A DNA stretch of 64,000 nucleotides from CAZOJJ01 sp964580105 (GCA_964580105.1 CAZOJJ010000009.1:19303-83302); one strand, 5' to 3'; positions 15,611-23,959 are shown, numbered from the stretch's first letter. The notes: a model not told the origin generated them from the letters alone. Numbers and translations are program-made.

Positions 15611-16360
15611 ATGACCGACCCCGCCCCGCTCGTCCTCCGCGCCGACGGCCTCGTCAAGCGCTACCGCCGCCGCAACGTGGTGGACGGCGTCTCGCTGGAG
15701 GTGCGGCAGGGGCGATGCGTGGGCCTGCTCGGCCCCAACGGCGCCGGCAAGACGACGAGCTTCTACATGATCGTCGGGATGATCCGGCCGGACCGGGGCC
15801 GGATCTTCCTCGGCGACGAGGACATCACGCGGATGCCGATGTATCGGCGTGCGCGGCGCGGCATCGGGTACCTCGCGCAGGAGGCGTCGGTGTTCACGAA
15901 CCTCTCGGTGGAGGACAACCTCCACGCCGTGCTCGAATTCCAGCCGATCTCGAAGGCGGAACGGACGGCGCGCGTGGAGCGGCTGATCGAGGAGTTCGGG
16001 CTGGAGCGCGTGCGGCGCTCGAAGGGCTACGTGCTCTCCGGCGGGGAGCGGCGGCGGACGGAGATCGCCCGCGCGCTGGCCACCGAGCCGCGCTTCCTCC
16101 TCCTCGACGAGCCCTTCGCCGGGGTGGATCCCATCGCCGTCGAGGACATCCAGCACATCGTGGCCGGCCTGCGCGACCGGGGCATCGGCGTGCTCATTAC
16201 GGATCACAACGTCCACGAGACGCTCGCCATCACCGACCGGGCCTACCTCATGTACGAGGGGCAGATCTTCCAGGAGGGCACGGCCGAGGCGCTGGCGGAA
16301 GACCCCGAGGTGCGCCGTCGCTACCTCGGGGAAAAGTTCACGCTGGAGCGGTATCGGTAG
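15611..16360 (+). CDS. lptB: LPS export ABC transporter ATP-binding protein LptB
   Basis: The 249-residue ATPase has Walker A GPNGAGKTT (residues 41-49), a Q-loop at LAQEASVF, the signature VLSGGERRR (142-150), Walker B FLLLDEPF (163-170) and the switch His in ITDHNVHET. FYMIVGMIRPDRGRIFLG and the LAQEASVFTNLSVEDN stretch are characteristic of LptB rather than generic ABC ATPases. It powers LPS extraction with LptF/LptG, which are not in the window. It is separated from lptC-lptA by the antisense PadR gene and has its own promoter. Confidence 0.95.
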   Translation: MTDPAPLVLRADGLVKRYRRRNVVDGVSLEVRQGRCVGLLGPNGAGKTTSFYMIVGMIRPDRGRIFLGDEDITRMPMYRRARRGIGYLAQEASVFTNLSVEDNLHAVLEFQPISKAERTARVERLIEEFGLERVRRSKGYVLSGGERRRTEIARALATEPRFLLLDEPFAGVDPIAVEDIQHIVAGLRDRGIGVLITDHNVHETLAITDRAYLMYEGQIFQEGTAEALAEDPEVRRRYLGEKFTLERYR

Positions 16361-16525
16361 CGGCTGCGGAGGATCGGCCGCGGGGTGTCGCGGATCCGGT
16401 GTGGCAGAGGAGGCCCTCCGCCCCGACAGGGTCGGGGCATCTCCCCCGGGGGAGGCTCGCAGCCCGCGGCCCGAGGTCCTTCTCTAACTTTCACTTTTTT
16501 CTGAATCCTGAATCGGCACCCCGCG

Positions 16526-16533
16526 TATCTTCG
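16526..16533 (+). promoter_or_regulatory. -7 box (TATCTTCG) for the DAHP synthase gene
   Basis: TATCTTCG ends 23 bases before the GTG start. The 196-base interval upstream also holds a perfect palindrome, CTCCCCCGGGGGAG (16441-16454), of unknown role. Confidence 0.5.
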
Positions 16534-16556
16534 CCTCGCCACCCACACCCGCGCTC

Positions 16557-17588
16557 GTGTCGGACATCGTCGTCGTGCTGGAATCCGGGGCCGACCCCGC
16601 CGCCGTCGAGGCGCAGCTGGTGAACTACGGCTTCGCAGTGCATCGGATCGGCGAAGGCGCGCACGTCCTCCTCGGCGCCGGCGGGCGCCGGCCGGACTTC
16701 GACGTTCGCCACCTCCAGATCCTCGACGGCGTCAAGGACGTCATCGGCGTCACCAGCCCGTACACCCTCGCCAGCCGCACCTGGCACCCCGACGACACCC
16801 TCGTGGACGTGGACGGCGTGGTGGTCGGCGGCAGCGAGGTGGTCGTGATCGCCGGGCCGTGCGCCGTCGAGAGCGCGGCGCAGATCGACGAGGCGGCCGA
16901 GGCCGCCGCAGCGGCCGGCGCGAAGATCCTCCGGGGCGGCGCGTTCAAGCCGCGCTCGTCGCCGTACTCGTTCCAGGGGCTCGGCGAGGAGGGCCTTCGG
17001 CTGCTCCGTGAGGCGGCCGACCGCCACGGCCTCAAGGTCGTCACCGAGGTGATGCGGCCGAAGCAGATCGAGCCGGTGGCGCGCTACGCCCACGTCCTCC
17101 AGATCGGCTCGCGCAACATGCAGAACTACCCGCTCCTCCAGGAGGTGGGCCGAACCGGCCTGCCCATCCTCCTCAAGCGCGGCATGGCCGCTACGGTCGA
17201 GGAGTGGCTGATGAGCGCGGAGTACGTTCTCGCCGAGGGCAACCCGAACGTGATCCTGTGCGAGCGCGGCATCCGCACGTTCGAGACCGCCACGCGCAAC
17301 ACGCTCGACCTCGCGGCCGTGCCCGTCGTCAAGCAGCTCAGCCACCTGCCCGTCTTCGTGGACCCGAGCCACGGCGTCGGGCTCCGCGACAAGGTCACGC
17401 CGCTGGCGCGGGCTGCCGTCGCCGTCGGGGCCGACGGGCTGATGGTGGAGGCCCACCCGGACCCCCCGCAGGCGCTCTCCGACGGCCCCCAGTCCCTCTA
17501 CCTCGACGACTTCGCGGATCTCATGGCGCAGGTCCGCCGCGTGGCCGAGGCCGTAGGCCGGAGCGTGGCCGAGCCGCAGCTCGCCTGA
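16557..17588 (+). CDS. aroF: 3-deoxy-7-phosphoheptulonate synthase (DAHP synthase, type I beta)
   Basis: The 343-residue enzyme condenses phosphoenolpyruvate and erythrose-4-phosphate, the first step of the shikimate pathway. An N-terminal ferredoxin-like regulatory domain (residues 1 to about 75, starting IVVVLESGADPAAVEAQLV) precedes the TIM barrel, as in the Thermotoga enzyme. Catalytic motifs are clear: VIAGPCAVES, LRGGAFKPRSSPYSFQGLG, KVVTEVM, LLKRGMAATVEEWL and FVDPSHG. Presence of the regulatory domain suggests feedback inhibition by aromatic amino acids. GTG 16557 is chosen because the regulatory domain begins there. Confidence 0.95.
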   Translation: MSDIVVVLESGADPAAVEAQLVNYGFAVHRIGEGAHVLLGAGGRRPDFDVRHLQILDGVKDVIGVTSPYTLASRTWHPDDTLVDVDGVVVGGSEVVVIAGPCAVESAAQIDEAAEAAAAAGAKILRGGAFKPRSSPYSFQGLGEEGLRLLREAADRHGLKVVTEVMRPKQIEPVARYAHVLQIGSRNMQNYPLLQEVGRTGLPILLKRGMAATVEEWLMSAEYVLAEGNPNVILCERGIRTFETATRNTLDLAAVPVVKQLSHLPVFVDPSHGVGLRDKVTPLARAAVAVGADGLMVEAHPDPPQALSDGPQSLYLDDFADLMAQVRRVAEAVGRSVAEPQLA

Positions 17589-17651
17589 GCCTGCGGCCGG
17601 ACGCGGCCGGGCGGAACGGGAGGCCCAAACGAAGGTTCACACGGGGTGTCA

Positions 17652-17681
17652 TTGCTACGGCCAGTCGCGTCCGTAGCTTTG
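17652..17681 (+). promoter_or_regulatory. glmS promoter: TTG (-33) and TAGCTTTG (-7)
   Basis: A perfect -7 box TAGCTTTG (17674-17681) is preceded, with a 19-base spacer, by TTG at 17652. This matches the Bacteroidota primary-sigma consensus (TTTG-N19-TAnnTTTG) better than any other site seen here. The ATG follows 31 bases later. Confidence 0.6.
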
Positions 17682-17712
17682 TGGCTTTCCTCTGACTCCC
17701 TTTGTACGCGCT

Positions 17713-19548
17713 ATGTGTGGCATCGTCGGATACATCGGTTCCCGCGACGCGAGCGAGCTTCTCGTCACTGGTCTCAAACGGCTTGAATACCGCGGGTACG
17801 ATTCGGCCGGCGTCGCCATCCTCAACGGCCGCGTGACGGTCCGCAAGAAAGAGGGCAAAGTGGACGAACTGGCCTCGCTGCTGGCCTCGCGGCCGGTCGA
17901 GGGCACGGTCGGGATGGGGCACACGCGCTGGGCCACGCACGGCGCGCCGAGCGACCTCAACGCGCACCCGCACACGGCCGGCGGTGGGCGCTTCGCCATC
18001 ATCCACAACGGCATCATCGAGAACTACGCCGTCATCAAGCGGCGGCTGCTGGAGAAGGGGTACACGTTTCAGAGCGAGACGGACACCGAGGTGCTGGCGC
18101 ACTTCATCGACGACGTGCAGAAGGAGACGGGCCTCGGCTTCGCCGAGGCCGTCCGCCAGGCGCTCACCCAGGTCCGCGGCGCCTACGGCCTCGTGGCCCT
18201 CTCGCAGGACGAGCCCGACCTGCTCGTGGTGGCGCGCAACGGGAGCCCGCTGCTCCTCGGCGTCGGCGAGGGCGAGCACTTCGTCGGCTCGGACGCGAGC
18301 CCGTTCATCGAGTACACCCGCCACGTGGTCTACCTCAACGACGGCGAGATGGCCGTCGTCCGGCGCGACGGCTACGAGGTGATGTCCATCGAGGGCGCGC
18401 CGGTGGCGAAGGAGGTCCACGAACTGGAGTGGAACCTGGAGGAGATCGAGAAGGGCGGCTACGACCACTTCATGTTCAAGGAGATCATGGAGCAGCCGGA
18501 GGCGCTCGAGAACGCCATGCGCGGGCGGCTCCGCCTCGACCTGAACCAGATCAAGCTCGGCGGCATCGAGGACGTGATGGACCGGCTCGCCCGCGCCGAC
18601 CGCATCCTCATCTGCGCCTGCGGCACGTCGTGGCACGCCGGGCTCGTGGGCGAGTACCTCATCGAGAAGCACGCCCGCATCCCCGTCGAGGTCGAGTACG
18701 CGAGCGAGTTCCGCTACCGGGACCCCGTCCTCCACGAGAACGACGTCGTCCTCGTCATCTCCCAGAGCGGCGAGACGGCCGACACGCTGGCGGCCGTGCG
18801 CGAGGCGAAGGAGCAGGGGCTCCTCACACTCGGCGTCTGCAACGCCGTCGGCTCCACCATCGCGCGGGAGACCGATGCAGGCGTGTACCTCCACGCCGGG
18901 CCCGAGATCGGCGTGGCCAGCACGAAGGCCTTCACCGCGCAGGTGACGGTCCTGGCCATGCTCGCCCTCAAGCTCGGCCGCGAGCGCGGGCTCATCGACG
19001 ACGCGCGGATGCAGGCGCACCTCGACGCCCTCGCCCGCATCCCCAACCAGATCCGCGAGGTGCTCGGCACCGACGACGCGATCCGCCAGATCGCGCGGGA
19101 CTACCGCTTCGCCTCGAACTTCCTCTACCTCGGGCGCGGCTGCAACTTCCCCGTGGCTCTCGAAGGGGCGCTCAAGCTCAAGGAGATCTCCTACATCCAC
19201 GCCGAGGGCTACCCGGCGGCCGAGATGAAGCACGGGCCCATCGCGCTGATCGACCAGTTCATGCCCGTCGTCTTCATCGCGATGAAGGACGCGATCTACG
19301 ACAAGGTCGTCTCCAACATCGAGGAGGTCGTGGCGCGCGGCGGCGCCGTCATCGCCATCACCGAGGACGGCAACCACGAGCTCGACGCGCTGTGCGAGTA
19401 CGTGATCCACGTGCCGCGCTCGCTGGAGTGCTTCGAGCCGCTGCTGACCGTGGTTCCGCTCCAGCTGCTCTCCTACCACGTGGCCGTCATGCGCGGGTGC
19501 AACGTGGACCAGCCGCGTAACCTCGCCAAGAGCGTCACGGTGGAGTAG
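17713..19548 (+). CDS. glmS: glutamine-fructose-6-phosphate aminotransferase (isomerizing)
   Basis: The 611-residue enzyme makes glucosamine-6-phosphate for peptidoglycan and LPS. It begins MCGIVGYIGS, so Cys2 becomes the N-terminal nucleophile of the glutaminase domain (residues 1 to about 235, with GHTRWATHG and HNGIIENY). Two SIS domains follow (ILICACGTSWHAG, VISQSGETADTLAAV; then FLYLGRGCNFPVALEGALKL), and the protein ends NLAKSVTVE as expected. Length is normal. No glmS ribozyme-like sequence is evident in the 124-base leader interval, so control is probably at the promoter. Confidence 0.97.
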   Translation: MCGIVGYIGSRDASELLVTGLKRLEYRGYDSAGVAILNGRVTVRKKEGKVDELASLLASRPVEGTVGMGHTRWATHGAPSDLNAHPHTAGGGRFAIIHNGIIENYAVIKRRLLEKGYTFQSETDTEVLAHFIDDVQKETGLGFAEAVRQALTQVRGAYGLVALSQDEPDLLVVARNGSPLLLGVGEGEHFVGSDASPFIEYTRHVVYLNDGEMAVVRRDGYEVMSIEGAPVAKEVHELEWNLEEIEKGGYDHFMFKEIMEQPEALENAMRGRLRLDLNQIKLGGIEDVMDRLARADRILICACGTSWHAGLVGEYLIEKHARIPVEVEYASEFRYRDPVLHENDVVLVISQSGETADTLAAVREAKEQGLLTLGVCNAVGSTIARETDAGVYLHAGPEIGVASTKAFTAQVTVLAMLALKLGRERGLIDDARMQAHLDALARIPNQIREVLGTDDAIRQIARDYRFASNFLYLGRGCNFPVALEGALKLKEISYIHAEGYPAAEMKHGPIALIDQFMPVVFIAMKDAIYDKVVSNIEEVVARGGAVIAITEDGNHELDALCEYVIHVPRSLECFEPLLTVVPLQLLSYHVAVMRGCNVDQPRNLAKSVTVE

Positions 19549-19676
19549 TGGGTGATTGGGTGATTTCGTGGCCGGGCGGTTGAGGATCGCGGAGGGCGAC
19601 CTGCCGCTCTGCTTCCGGCCGTCACCATCGGGTACTGAATCACCAAGCAGCCCATCACCAGCCGCGCAATCACGCA
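19549..19676. other. glmS-prfA intergenic region with an imperfect inverted repeat
   Basis: After the glmS stop, GGGTGATTGGGTGATT (19551-19566) is followed about 70 bases later by imperfectly complementary AATCACCAAGCAGCCCATCACC. A similar GTGATTGAGTGAATC tract lies between 6916 and 6930. The arrangement could fold as a long-loop hairpin or be a decayed repeat; no clear promoter box is present. Confidence 0.4.
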
Positions 19677-20756
19677 ATGATCGACCCCCAGGCCCTCGAC
19701 GACATCCTCGACCGCTACCGCGAGGTCAACCGCCTCCTCGCCACGCCCGACGTCGCCACCGACCCGGCGAAGCTGGCCGCCCTGGGCCGCGAGCGCGCCG
19801 GGCTGGACGAGGTCGTCGGCGTCGCCGAGCGGTACCGGGCGCTGCTGAAGGAGCGGGCGGACCTGCGGGAGCTCGCGCGCACCGAGTCCGGCGAGATGGC
19901 CGACCTCGCCGCTGCCGAGCTGGAGGAGGTCGAGGCGCGGTTGCCCGAGGTGGAGGCCGAGCTGGAGCGGCTCCTCCTCCCCAAAGACCCCGAGGACGCC
20001 CGCGACGCCATCGTCGAGATCCGCGCCGGCACCGGCGGCGACGAGGCGGCGCTCTTCGCGGGCGACCTCTTCGAGATCTACCAGCGGTTCGCGGCGCAGC
20101 AGAAGCTGCGCGTCGAGGTGATGGACACGAGCCCGGGCGCGGCGGGCGGCTTCCGCGAGATCGTCTTCGCCGTCAAGGGGCCGGACGCCTTCGGGATGAT
20201 GAAGTACGAGAGCGGCGTGCACCGCGTCCAGCGCGTGCCGCAGACGGAGAGCCAGGGCCGCATCCACACCTCCGCCGCGACGGTCGCCGTGCTGCCCGAG
20301 GCGGAGGAGGTGGACGTGCAGATCCACCCGAACGACCTCGAGATCGACGTGTACCGCTCCTCCGGCCCCGGCGGCCAGAGCGTCAACACGACCGACTCTG
20401 CCGTCCGCATCACGCACAAGCCCACCGGGCTGGTGGTCACGTGCCAGGACGAGAAGAGCCAGCACAAGAACAAGGACAAGGCGCTCCGGGTGCTCCGCGC
20501 CCGGCTCTACCAGATGGAGCAGGACCGCCTCCACGCCGAGCGCGCCGACGCCCGCCGCGCCATGGTCGGCTCCGGCGACCGCTCGGCCAAGATCCGCACC
20601 TACAACTGGCCCCAGGGCCGCGTGACGGACCACCGCCTCGAAGGCGAGGACAAGAACCACGCGCTGCAGAACGTGCTGGCCGGCCACCTCGAGCCCATCA
20701 TCACGGCCCTCCGCGTGGCCGACCACGCCGAGCGCATGGCGGCCCGGGACGGGTAA
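19677..20756 (+). CDS. prfA: peptide chain release factor 1
   Basis: The 359-residue class I release factor has the peptidyl-hydrolysis GGQ motif in SSGPGGQSVNTTDSAVR (Gly232, Gly233, Gln234) and the domain-2 codon-recognition region around RVQRVPQTESQGRIHTSA. RVPxTExxGR followed by HTSAATVAVLPEAEE is the RF1/RF2 core; the N-terminal domain and absence of a frameshift site favour RF1 (UAA/UAG). It ends LRVADHAERMAARDG. It lies between glmS and the ribosomal S6 operon. Confidence 0.95.
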   Translation: MIDPQALDDILDRYREVNRLLATPDVATDPAKLAALGRERAGLDEVVGVAERYRALLKERADLRELARTESGEMADLAAAELEEVEARLPEVEAELERLLLPKDPEDARDAIVEIRAGTGGDEAALFAGDLFEIYQRFAAQQKLRVEVMDTSPGAAGGFREIVFAVKGPDAFGMMKYESGVHRVQRVPQTESQGRIHTSAATVAVLPEAEEVDVQIHPNDLEIDVYRSSGPGGQSVNTTDSAVRITHKPTGLVVTCQDEKSQHKNKDKALRVLRARLYQMEQDRLHAERADARRAMVGSGDRSAKIRTYNWPQGRVTDHRLEGEDKNHALQNVLAGHLEPIITALRVADHAERMAARDG

Positions 20757-20877
20757 GGGCAGGTGGGAGGGACGGGCGTGTAGGTGGCGCCCCGGTCACC
20801 TGCCCACCGCGCTCATCAACCCGGCCTTTCCGAAGTATTCACCGCCTCGGTGCTACCGCCGAGGCGGCCGCGGCCGG

Positions 20878-20885
20878 TATCTTCC
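20878..20885 (+). promoter_or_regulatory. -7 box (TATCTTCC) for rpsF-rpsR-rplI
   Basis: TATCTTCC ends 87 bases before the rpsF ATG, leaving an unusually long leader for this window. Confidence 0.45.
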
Positions 20886-20892
20886 CTGGCTA

Positions 20893-20972
20893 CGCCCTGC
20901 CCGTCGACGGCGCCTTCCGGCCCCGGGCGGCGGGCATACGCTGTCAACCACACGTATTCCGGAGGGAACCCC
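20893..20972 (+). promoter_or_regulatory. rpsF leader, possible S6:S18 autoregulatory motif
   Basis: The untranslated leader ends in CGTATTCCGGAGGGAACCCC just before the ATG. A CCG triplet next to a potential stem with the GGAGGG ribosome-binding sequence is reminiscent of the S6:S18 leader motif, in which the S6-S18 complex binds its own mRNA. I cannot fold it reliably, so this is tentative. Confidence 0.3.
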
Positions 20973-21344
20973 ATGCCCCAGCCAACCCCGACGTACGAGT
21001 TGATGTACATCATCAACCCCGTACTCAACGACGAGCAGACCAAGGACATCGTCGGGCGGGTGACGAAGTACATCCGCGAGAACGGCGGCGACATCCTCGA
21101 AGTCGTCGAGATGGGCAGCCAGCGGCTCGCCTACCCGCTCCAGAAGAAGCGCAACGGCTACTACGTCAACGCCTACTTCCGCCACCCGGACGGCGCCTTC
21201 ATCGCCAAGTTCGAGCGCGCCATGCAGATCAACGACGACATCATGCGTCACATGATCCTGCGCTACGACGCCAAGATGCTGCGCCACTACGAGCAGCAGC
21301 GGACCGAGCGCGCCAGCGCCCCCGCCGCCGAAGCGACCGCCTGA
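20973..21344 (+). CDS. rpsF: 30S ribosomal protein S6
   Basis: The 123-residue protein has the S6 ferredoxin-like fold signature: YELMYIINPVLNDEQ, then MGSQRLAYPLQKKRNGYYVN and YFRHPDGAFIAKFERAMQIN. It binds 16S rRNA helix 22 region together with S18, encoded next. An alanine/glutamate tail after residue 108 is a normal S6 feature. A good GGAGGG ribosome-binding sequence precedes the ATG. It is first in rpsF-rpsR-rplI. Confidence 0.96.
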   Translation: MPQPTPTYELMYIINPVLNDEQTKDIVGRVTKYIRENGGDILEVVEMGSQRLAYPLQKKRNGYYVNAYFRHPDGAFIAKFERAMQINDDIMRHMILRYDAKMLRHYEQQRTERASAPAAEATA

Positions 21345-21373
21345 GCCGTCCCACCCCGAACCCCCGACCCGTC

Positions 21374-21655
21374 ATGGCTGAAACCACCAGCAGCGCCAGC
21401 AGCGAGCCGATCGCCCGGACCGCCGCCCCCGGCGCCAAGAACATCAAGCCGAAGTGCCCCTTCGTCGAAGCGGGCATCGAGTACATCGACTACAAGGACA
21501 CCGAGACGCTCAAGCGCTACCTCAACGACCAGGGCAAGCTGCTCCCGCGCCGCCTCACGGGCGTCTCGGCCAAGTTCCAGCGCCAGCTCACGCGCGCCGT
21601 CAAGCGCGCCCGCCATGTCGCCCTCCTGCCCTTCGTCGCCGACAACGTGAAGTAA
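21374..21655 (+). CDS. rpsR: 30S ribosomal protein S18
   Basis: The 93-residue protein has a disordered N-terminus of about 25 residues and then the S18 core: PKCPFVEAGIEYIDYKDTET, LKRYLNDQGKLLPRRLTGVS and FQRQLTRAVKRARHVALLPF. It pairs with S6 on the small-subunit platform. It follows rpsF by 29 bases in the classic order; no single-strand-binding protein gene lies between them. Confidence 0.96.
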   Translation: MAETTSSASSEPIARTAAPGAKNIKPKCPFVEAGIEYIDYKDTETLKRYLNDQGKLLPRRLTGVSAKFQRQLTRAVKRARHVALLPFVADNVK

Positions 21656-21727
21656 GGCCGCGGGCTGCGCGCCTCGGGCTGCGAGCAGCCTGGAGCCCGT
21701 AGCCCAGGGCCCGAAGCCATCGAACCC

Positions 21728-22183
21728 ATGAAAGTCATCCTGAAGGAGGACCTCGACAACCTCGGCCTCGCCGGCGAGGTCGTCGAGGTGAAGCCCGGCT
21801 ACGGGCGCAACTACCTCATCCCGCGCGGGCTGGCCGTCGTCGCCAATAAGAGCAACGAGGCGCGCTACGCCGAGGAGGTGCGCCAGCGCGCGCACAAGAT
21901 CGAGCAGCAGCGCAAGGACGCCGAGTCCCTCGCCAAGCGCCTCGAAGGGCTCGAGCTCACGATCCCGATGCCGGTCGGCGAGGAGAACCGCCTCTTCGGC
22001 ACCGTCACCACCCAGCAGGTGGCCGACGAGCTGCAGGCGAAGGGCTTCGACGTGGACCGCCGCAAGATCACGCTGAGCGAGGACATCCGCCTCACGGGCG
22101 TCTACCCGGCCGTCGTCAAACTCCACCCCGAGCACAGCGCCGAGGTGAAGCTGAAGGTGGTCCCGGAAGCGTCGGCGCTCTAA
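21728..22183 (+). CDS. rplI: 50S ribosomal protein L9
   Basis: The 151-residue protein begins MKVILKEDLDNLGLAGEVVE and has the conserved YGRNYLIPRGLAVVAN of the N-terminal domain, a long central helix (residues about 45-75) and the C-terminal domain (ENRLFGTVTTQQVADELQA). It is of normal length. A strong terminator-like hairpin follows the stop, so this ends the operon. Confidence 0.96.
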   Translation: MKVILKEDLDNLGLAGEVVEVKPGYGRNYLIPRGLAVVANKSNEARYAEEVRQRAHKIEQQRKDAESLAKRLEGLELTIPMPVGEENRLFGTVTTQQVADELQAKGFDVDRRKITLSEDIRLTGVYPAVVKLHPEHSAEVKLKVVPEASAL

Positions 22184-22217
22184 CCCGGCGCTACGGTCCC
22201 ATCCGCCGTTTCCGTCG

Positions 22218-22251
22218 AACGGGGCGCCGGGCTCGGGCCCGGCGCCCCGTT
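22218..22251 (+). terminator. strong hairpin terminator after rplI
   Basis: A perfect 15-base-pair stem (AACGGGGCGCCGGGC with its complement) encloses a TCGG tetraloop at 22233-22236 and is followed by TGCGTT. The T-tract is weak, but the stem is the strongest in the window and sits 35 bases after the stop. Confidence 0.7.
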
Positions 22252-22274
22252 GCGTTCCGGGCCCGCCGGGCTCG

Positions 22275-22282
22275 TATCTTGG
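22275..22282 (+). promoter_or_regulatory. -7 box (TATCTTGG) ending four bases before an ATG
   Basis: TATCTTGG ends at 22282 and the ATG is at 22287, predicting a leaderless transcript for the DsbD-N-like gene. Confidence 0.5.
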
Positions 22283-22286
22283 CGGC

Positions 22287-22814
22287 ATGCTGCGCCTGCT
22301 CGTCCTCTCCGGTCTCCTGCTCGCCGCGTCGGCGGCCTCCTCGGCCCAGATCGGTCCCGCCGTGCCGGACGAGGTGGTGACGTGGACGGCCACCGTCGCG
22401 CCGCCCCGTACGGCGGCGGAATGGACGGACACCTTCGCGCCCGGCGAGCAGGCGTACGTCACCGTCACGGCCCGCGTCCGCCCCGGCTGGCGCGTTTACG
22501 CGCTCGACTCGCCGGGCGGCCTGCCCCTCCAGTTCCACCTCGACGCACTCCCGGACGGGCTCGCGCCCGAGGGCGCCGTCGGCCACACCCCGCCGCGCGA
22601 CGCCTACGACCCCGTGCTGGAGGAGGCCTATCGGTACTACGCAGGCGAGGCGCGCCTCTGGCAGGCGGTCCGCCTCGCCCCGGGCCTGGCGGACGGCCCG
22701 CGCGAGGTGACGGGGGCCATCCGCTTCGCCGCCTGCAACGACGAGGTCTGCCTGCCGCCCCGCGAGGTGCCGTTCCGCGCCCGGCTGACGGTCCGCGCCG
22801 CCCCGGCGCCGTGA
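22287..22814 (+). CDS. secreted protein with DsbD alpha/DsbC-N-like domain
   Basis: The 175-residue protein has a signal peptide (LLVLSGLLLAASAASSAQ) and one immunoglobulin-like DsbD N-terminal domain. Diagnostic are GWRVYALDSPGGLPLQF, the YRYYAGEARLWQAVRLAP stretch and RFAACNDEVCLPPREVPF, whose two cysteines (CNDEVC) correspond to the redox pair of DsbD alpha. In full DsbD this domain passes electrons to periplasmic partners; here it stands alone without the membrane or thioredoxin domains. It presumably works with a separately encoded membrane reductase. Confidence 0.82.
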   Translation: MLRLLVLSGLLLAASAASSAQIGPAVPDEVVTWTATVAPPRTAAEWTDTFAPGEQAYVTVTARVRPGWRVYALDSPGGLPLQFHLDALPDGLAPEGAVGHTPPRDAYDPVLEEAYRYYAGEARLWQAVRLAPGLADGPREVTGAIRFAACNDEVCLPPREVPFRARLTVRAAPAP

Positions 22815-22926
22815 GCCGCCGGGCGGTTTAACGGAGGGATCGGGCACCGGGGCGCGTCGTTCGCGGCGGCTGATAAAGGGCGGCAGCGTGTGGCCGAGAG
22901 GAAGGACTACACCCACCCGTGGTCCG

Positions 22927-23427
22927 ATGCGCTCCCTTCGTCTGGCCTTCGCCGTCCTCCTCTGCGTTCCGTTGACCGCCTGCGACGGCGTCGTCGATCT
23001 GCTTCCGCTCGAACCGGCGGACCCGCCCTCGGCCGCCTGGGGCGAGATGCTCGCTGCCGTCAACGCGCTCCGCGCCGAGGGCCGCCACTGCGGCGACGAA
23101 TACTTCGCCCCGGCCGAGCCGCTCGTCTGGAACGGCCGCCTCGAAGCCGCCGCCCGCCGCCACACGCGCGACATGGTCGGCCACGACTTCTTCGACCACG
23201 TCGGCACCGACGGGTCCACGGTGGGCGACCGCGTCTCCTACGAGGGCTACGCCTGGCGGCGCGTCGGCGAGAACATCGCCCGCTACCAGGAGGGCGTGGA
23301 CGAGGTGCTCGCGGACTGGATGGAGAGCGAGGGCCACTGCGCCAACCTCATGAACCCGGCCTACGTCGAGTTCGGCGCGGCCGAGCAGGACCGGTACTGG
23401 ACGCAGGTGTTCGGCCGCCCGCGCTGA
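22927..23427 (+). CDS. CAP/SCP-domain lipoprotein
   Basis: The 166-residue protein has a lipoprotein signal (LAFAVLLCVPLTAC) followed by a CAP (SCP/PR1-like) domain: EMLAAVNALRAEGRHCGD, ARRHTRDMVGHDFFDHVGTD and VGENIARYQEGVDEVLADW, with HCANLMNPAYVEFGAA near the end. The conserved histidine pair (H in DFFDH and in GHCANLM) and acidic residues of the CAP cavity are present. Bacterial CAP proteins are extracytoplasmic with mostly unknown activity. The closing YWTQVFGRPR is the usual CAP end. Confidence 0.9.
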   Translation: MRSLRLAFAVLLCVPLTACDGVVDLLPLEPADPPSAAWGEMLAAVNALRAEGRHCGDEYFAPAEPLVWNGRLEAAARRHTRDMVGHDFFDHVGTDGSTVGDRVSYEGYAWRRVGENIARYQEGVDEVLADWMESEGHCANLMNPAYVEFGAAEQDRYWTQVFGRPR

Positions 23428-23466
23428 GGATAACGAGGCGGTAACCCCACAGGACGGCCTTGGGCG

Positions 23467-23474
23467 TACCTTTG
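23467..23474 (+). promoter_or_regulatory. perfect -7 box (TACCTTTG)
   Basis: TACCTTTG is an exact match to TAnnTTTG and ends 22 bases before the arsenate reductase-like ATG. Confidence 0.55.
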
Positions 23475-23496
23475 TGCGCGTCTGCCTGCTGCCTGC

Positions 23497-23843
23497 ATGG
23501 ACACCGTCCTCTTCGTCTGCACCCACAACTCCGCGCGGTCCCAGATGGCCGAGGGGCTGCTGCGCGCGCGCTACGGCGACCGCTACCGCGCACTCAGCGC
23601 CGGGACGGCGCCCGGCGGGGTCAACCCGTTCGCCGTCGAGGTCATGCGCGAGGTTGACATCGACCTCGGCAGCCACACTTCCAAGCACGTGGACGCCGTC
23701 GCGGAGGAGCCGCTGGACGTGGTCGTGACGGTGTGCGACTCGGCGAAGGAGGCGTGCCCCTACATCCCCGCGCGGAAGGCCAACCTCCACCAGTCGTTCC
23801 CCGACCCCTCGGCGGTGACGGGCTCCGACGACGACAAGCGCGC
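23497..23843 (+). CDS. arsC: arsenate reductase / low-molecular-weight phosphatase-like, 3' end lost in gap
   Basis: The first 115 residues survive. The phosphate-binding loop CTHNSARSQ (C-X5-R) and the downstream cysteines in VVTVCDSAKEACPYIP are those of thioredoxin-linked ArsC, which reduces arsenate by a three-cysteine relay, rather than plain LMW tyrosine phosphatases. The family is usually about 130-140 residues, so some 20 residues are missing and the true gap may be shorter than 100 bases. No arsenic-resistance neighbours (arsB/acr3, arsR) are visible, so a general phosphatase role is possible. Confidence 0.85.
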
Positions 23844-23943
23844 NNNNNNNNNNNNNNNNNNNNNNNNNNNNNNNNNNNNNNNNNNNNNNNNNNNNNNNNN
23901 NNNNNNNNNNNNNNNNNNNNNNNNNNNNNNNNNNNNNNNNNNN
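23844..23943. other. scaffold gap (100 N)
   Basis: A run of exactly 100 N interrupts the 3' end of the arsC-like gene. Its length is a placeholder. Confidence 0.99.
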
Positions 23944-23951
23944 CCGCGGCC

Positions 23952-23959
23952 TATATTCG
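23952..23959 (+). promoter_or_regulatory. -7 box (TATATTCG)
   Basis: TATATTCG ends 22 bases before the ATG of the EEP-family gene and lies eight bases after the scaffold gap. Confidence 0.5.

Noticed and set aside
17589..17712. Possible glmS ribozyme
   Set aside because: The interval is short, holds an ordinary promoter, and no conserved ribozyme core was seen.
17521..19677. Long antisense frame over glmS and the DAHP synthase end
   Set aside because: Its composition is Asp/His/Val-rich, without any recognisable motif, and glmS on the other strand is certain.
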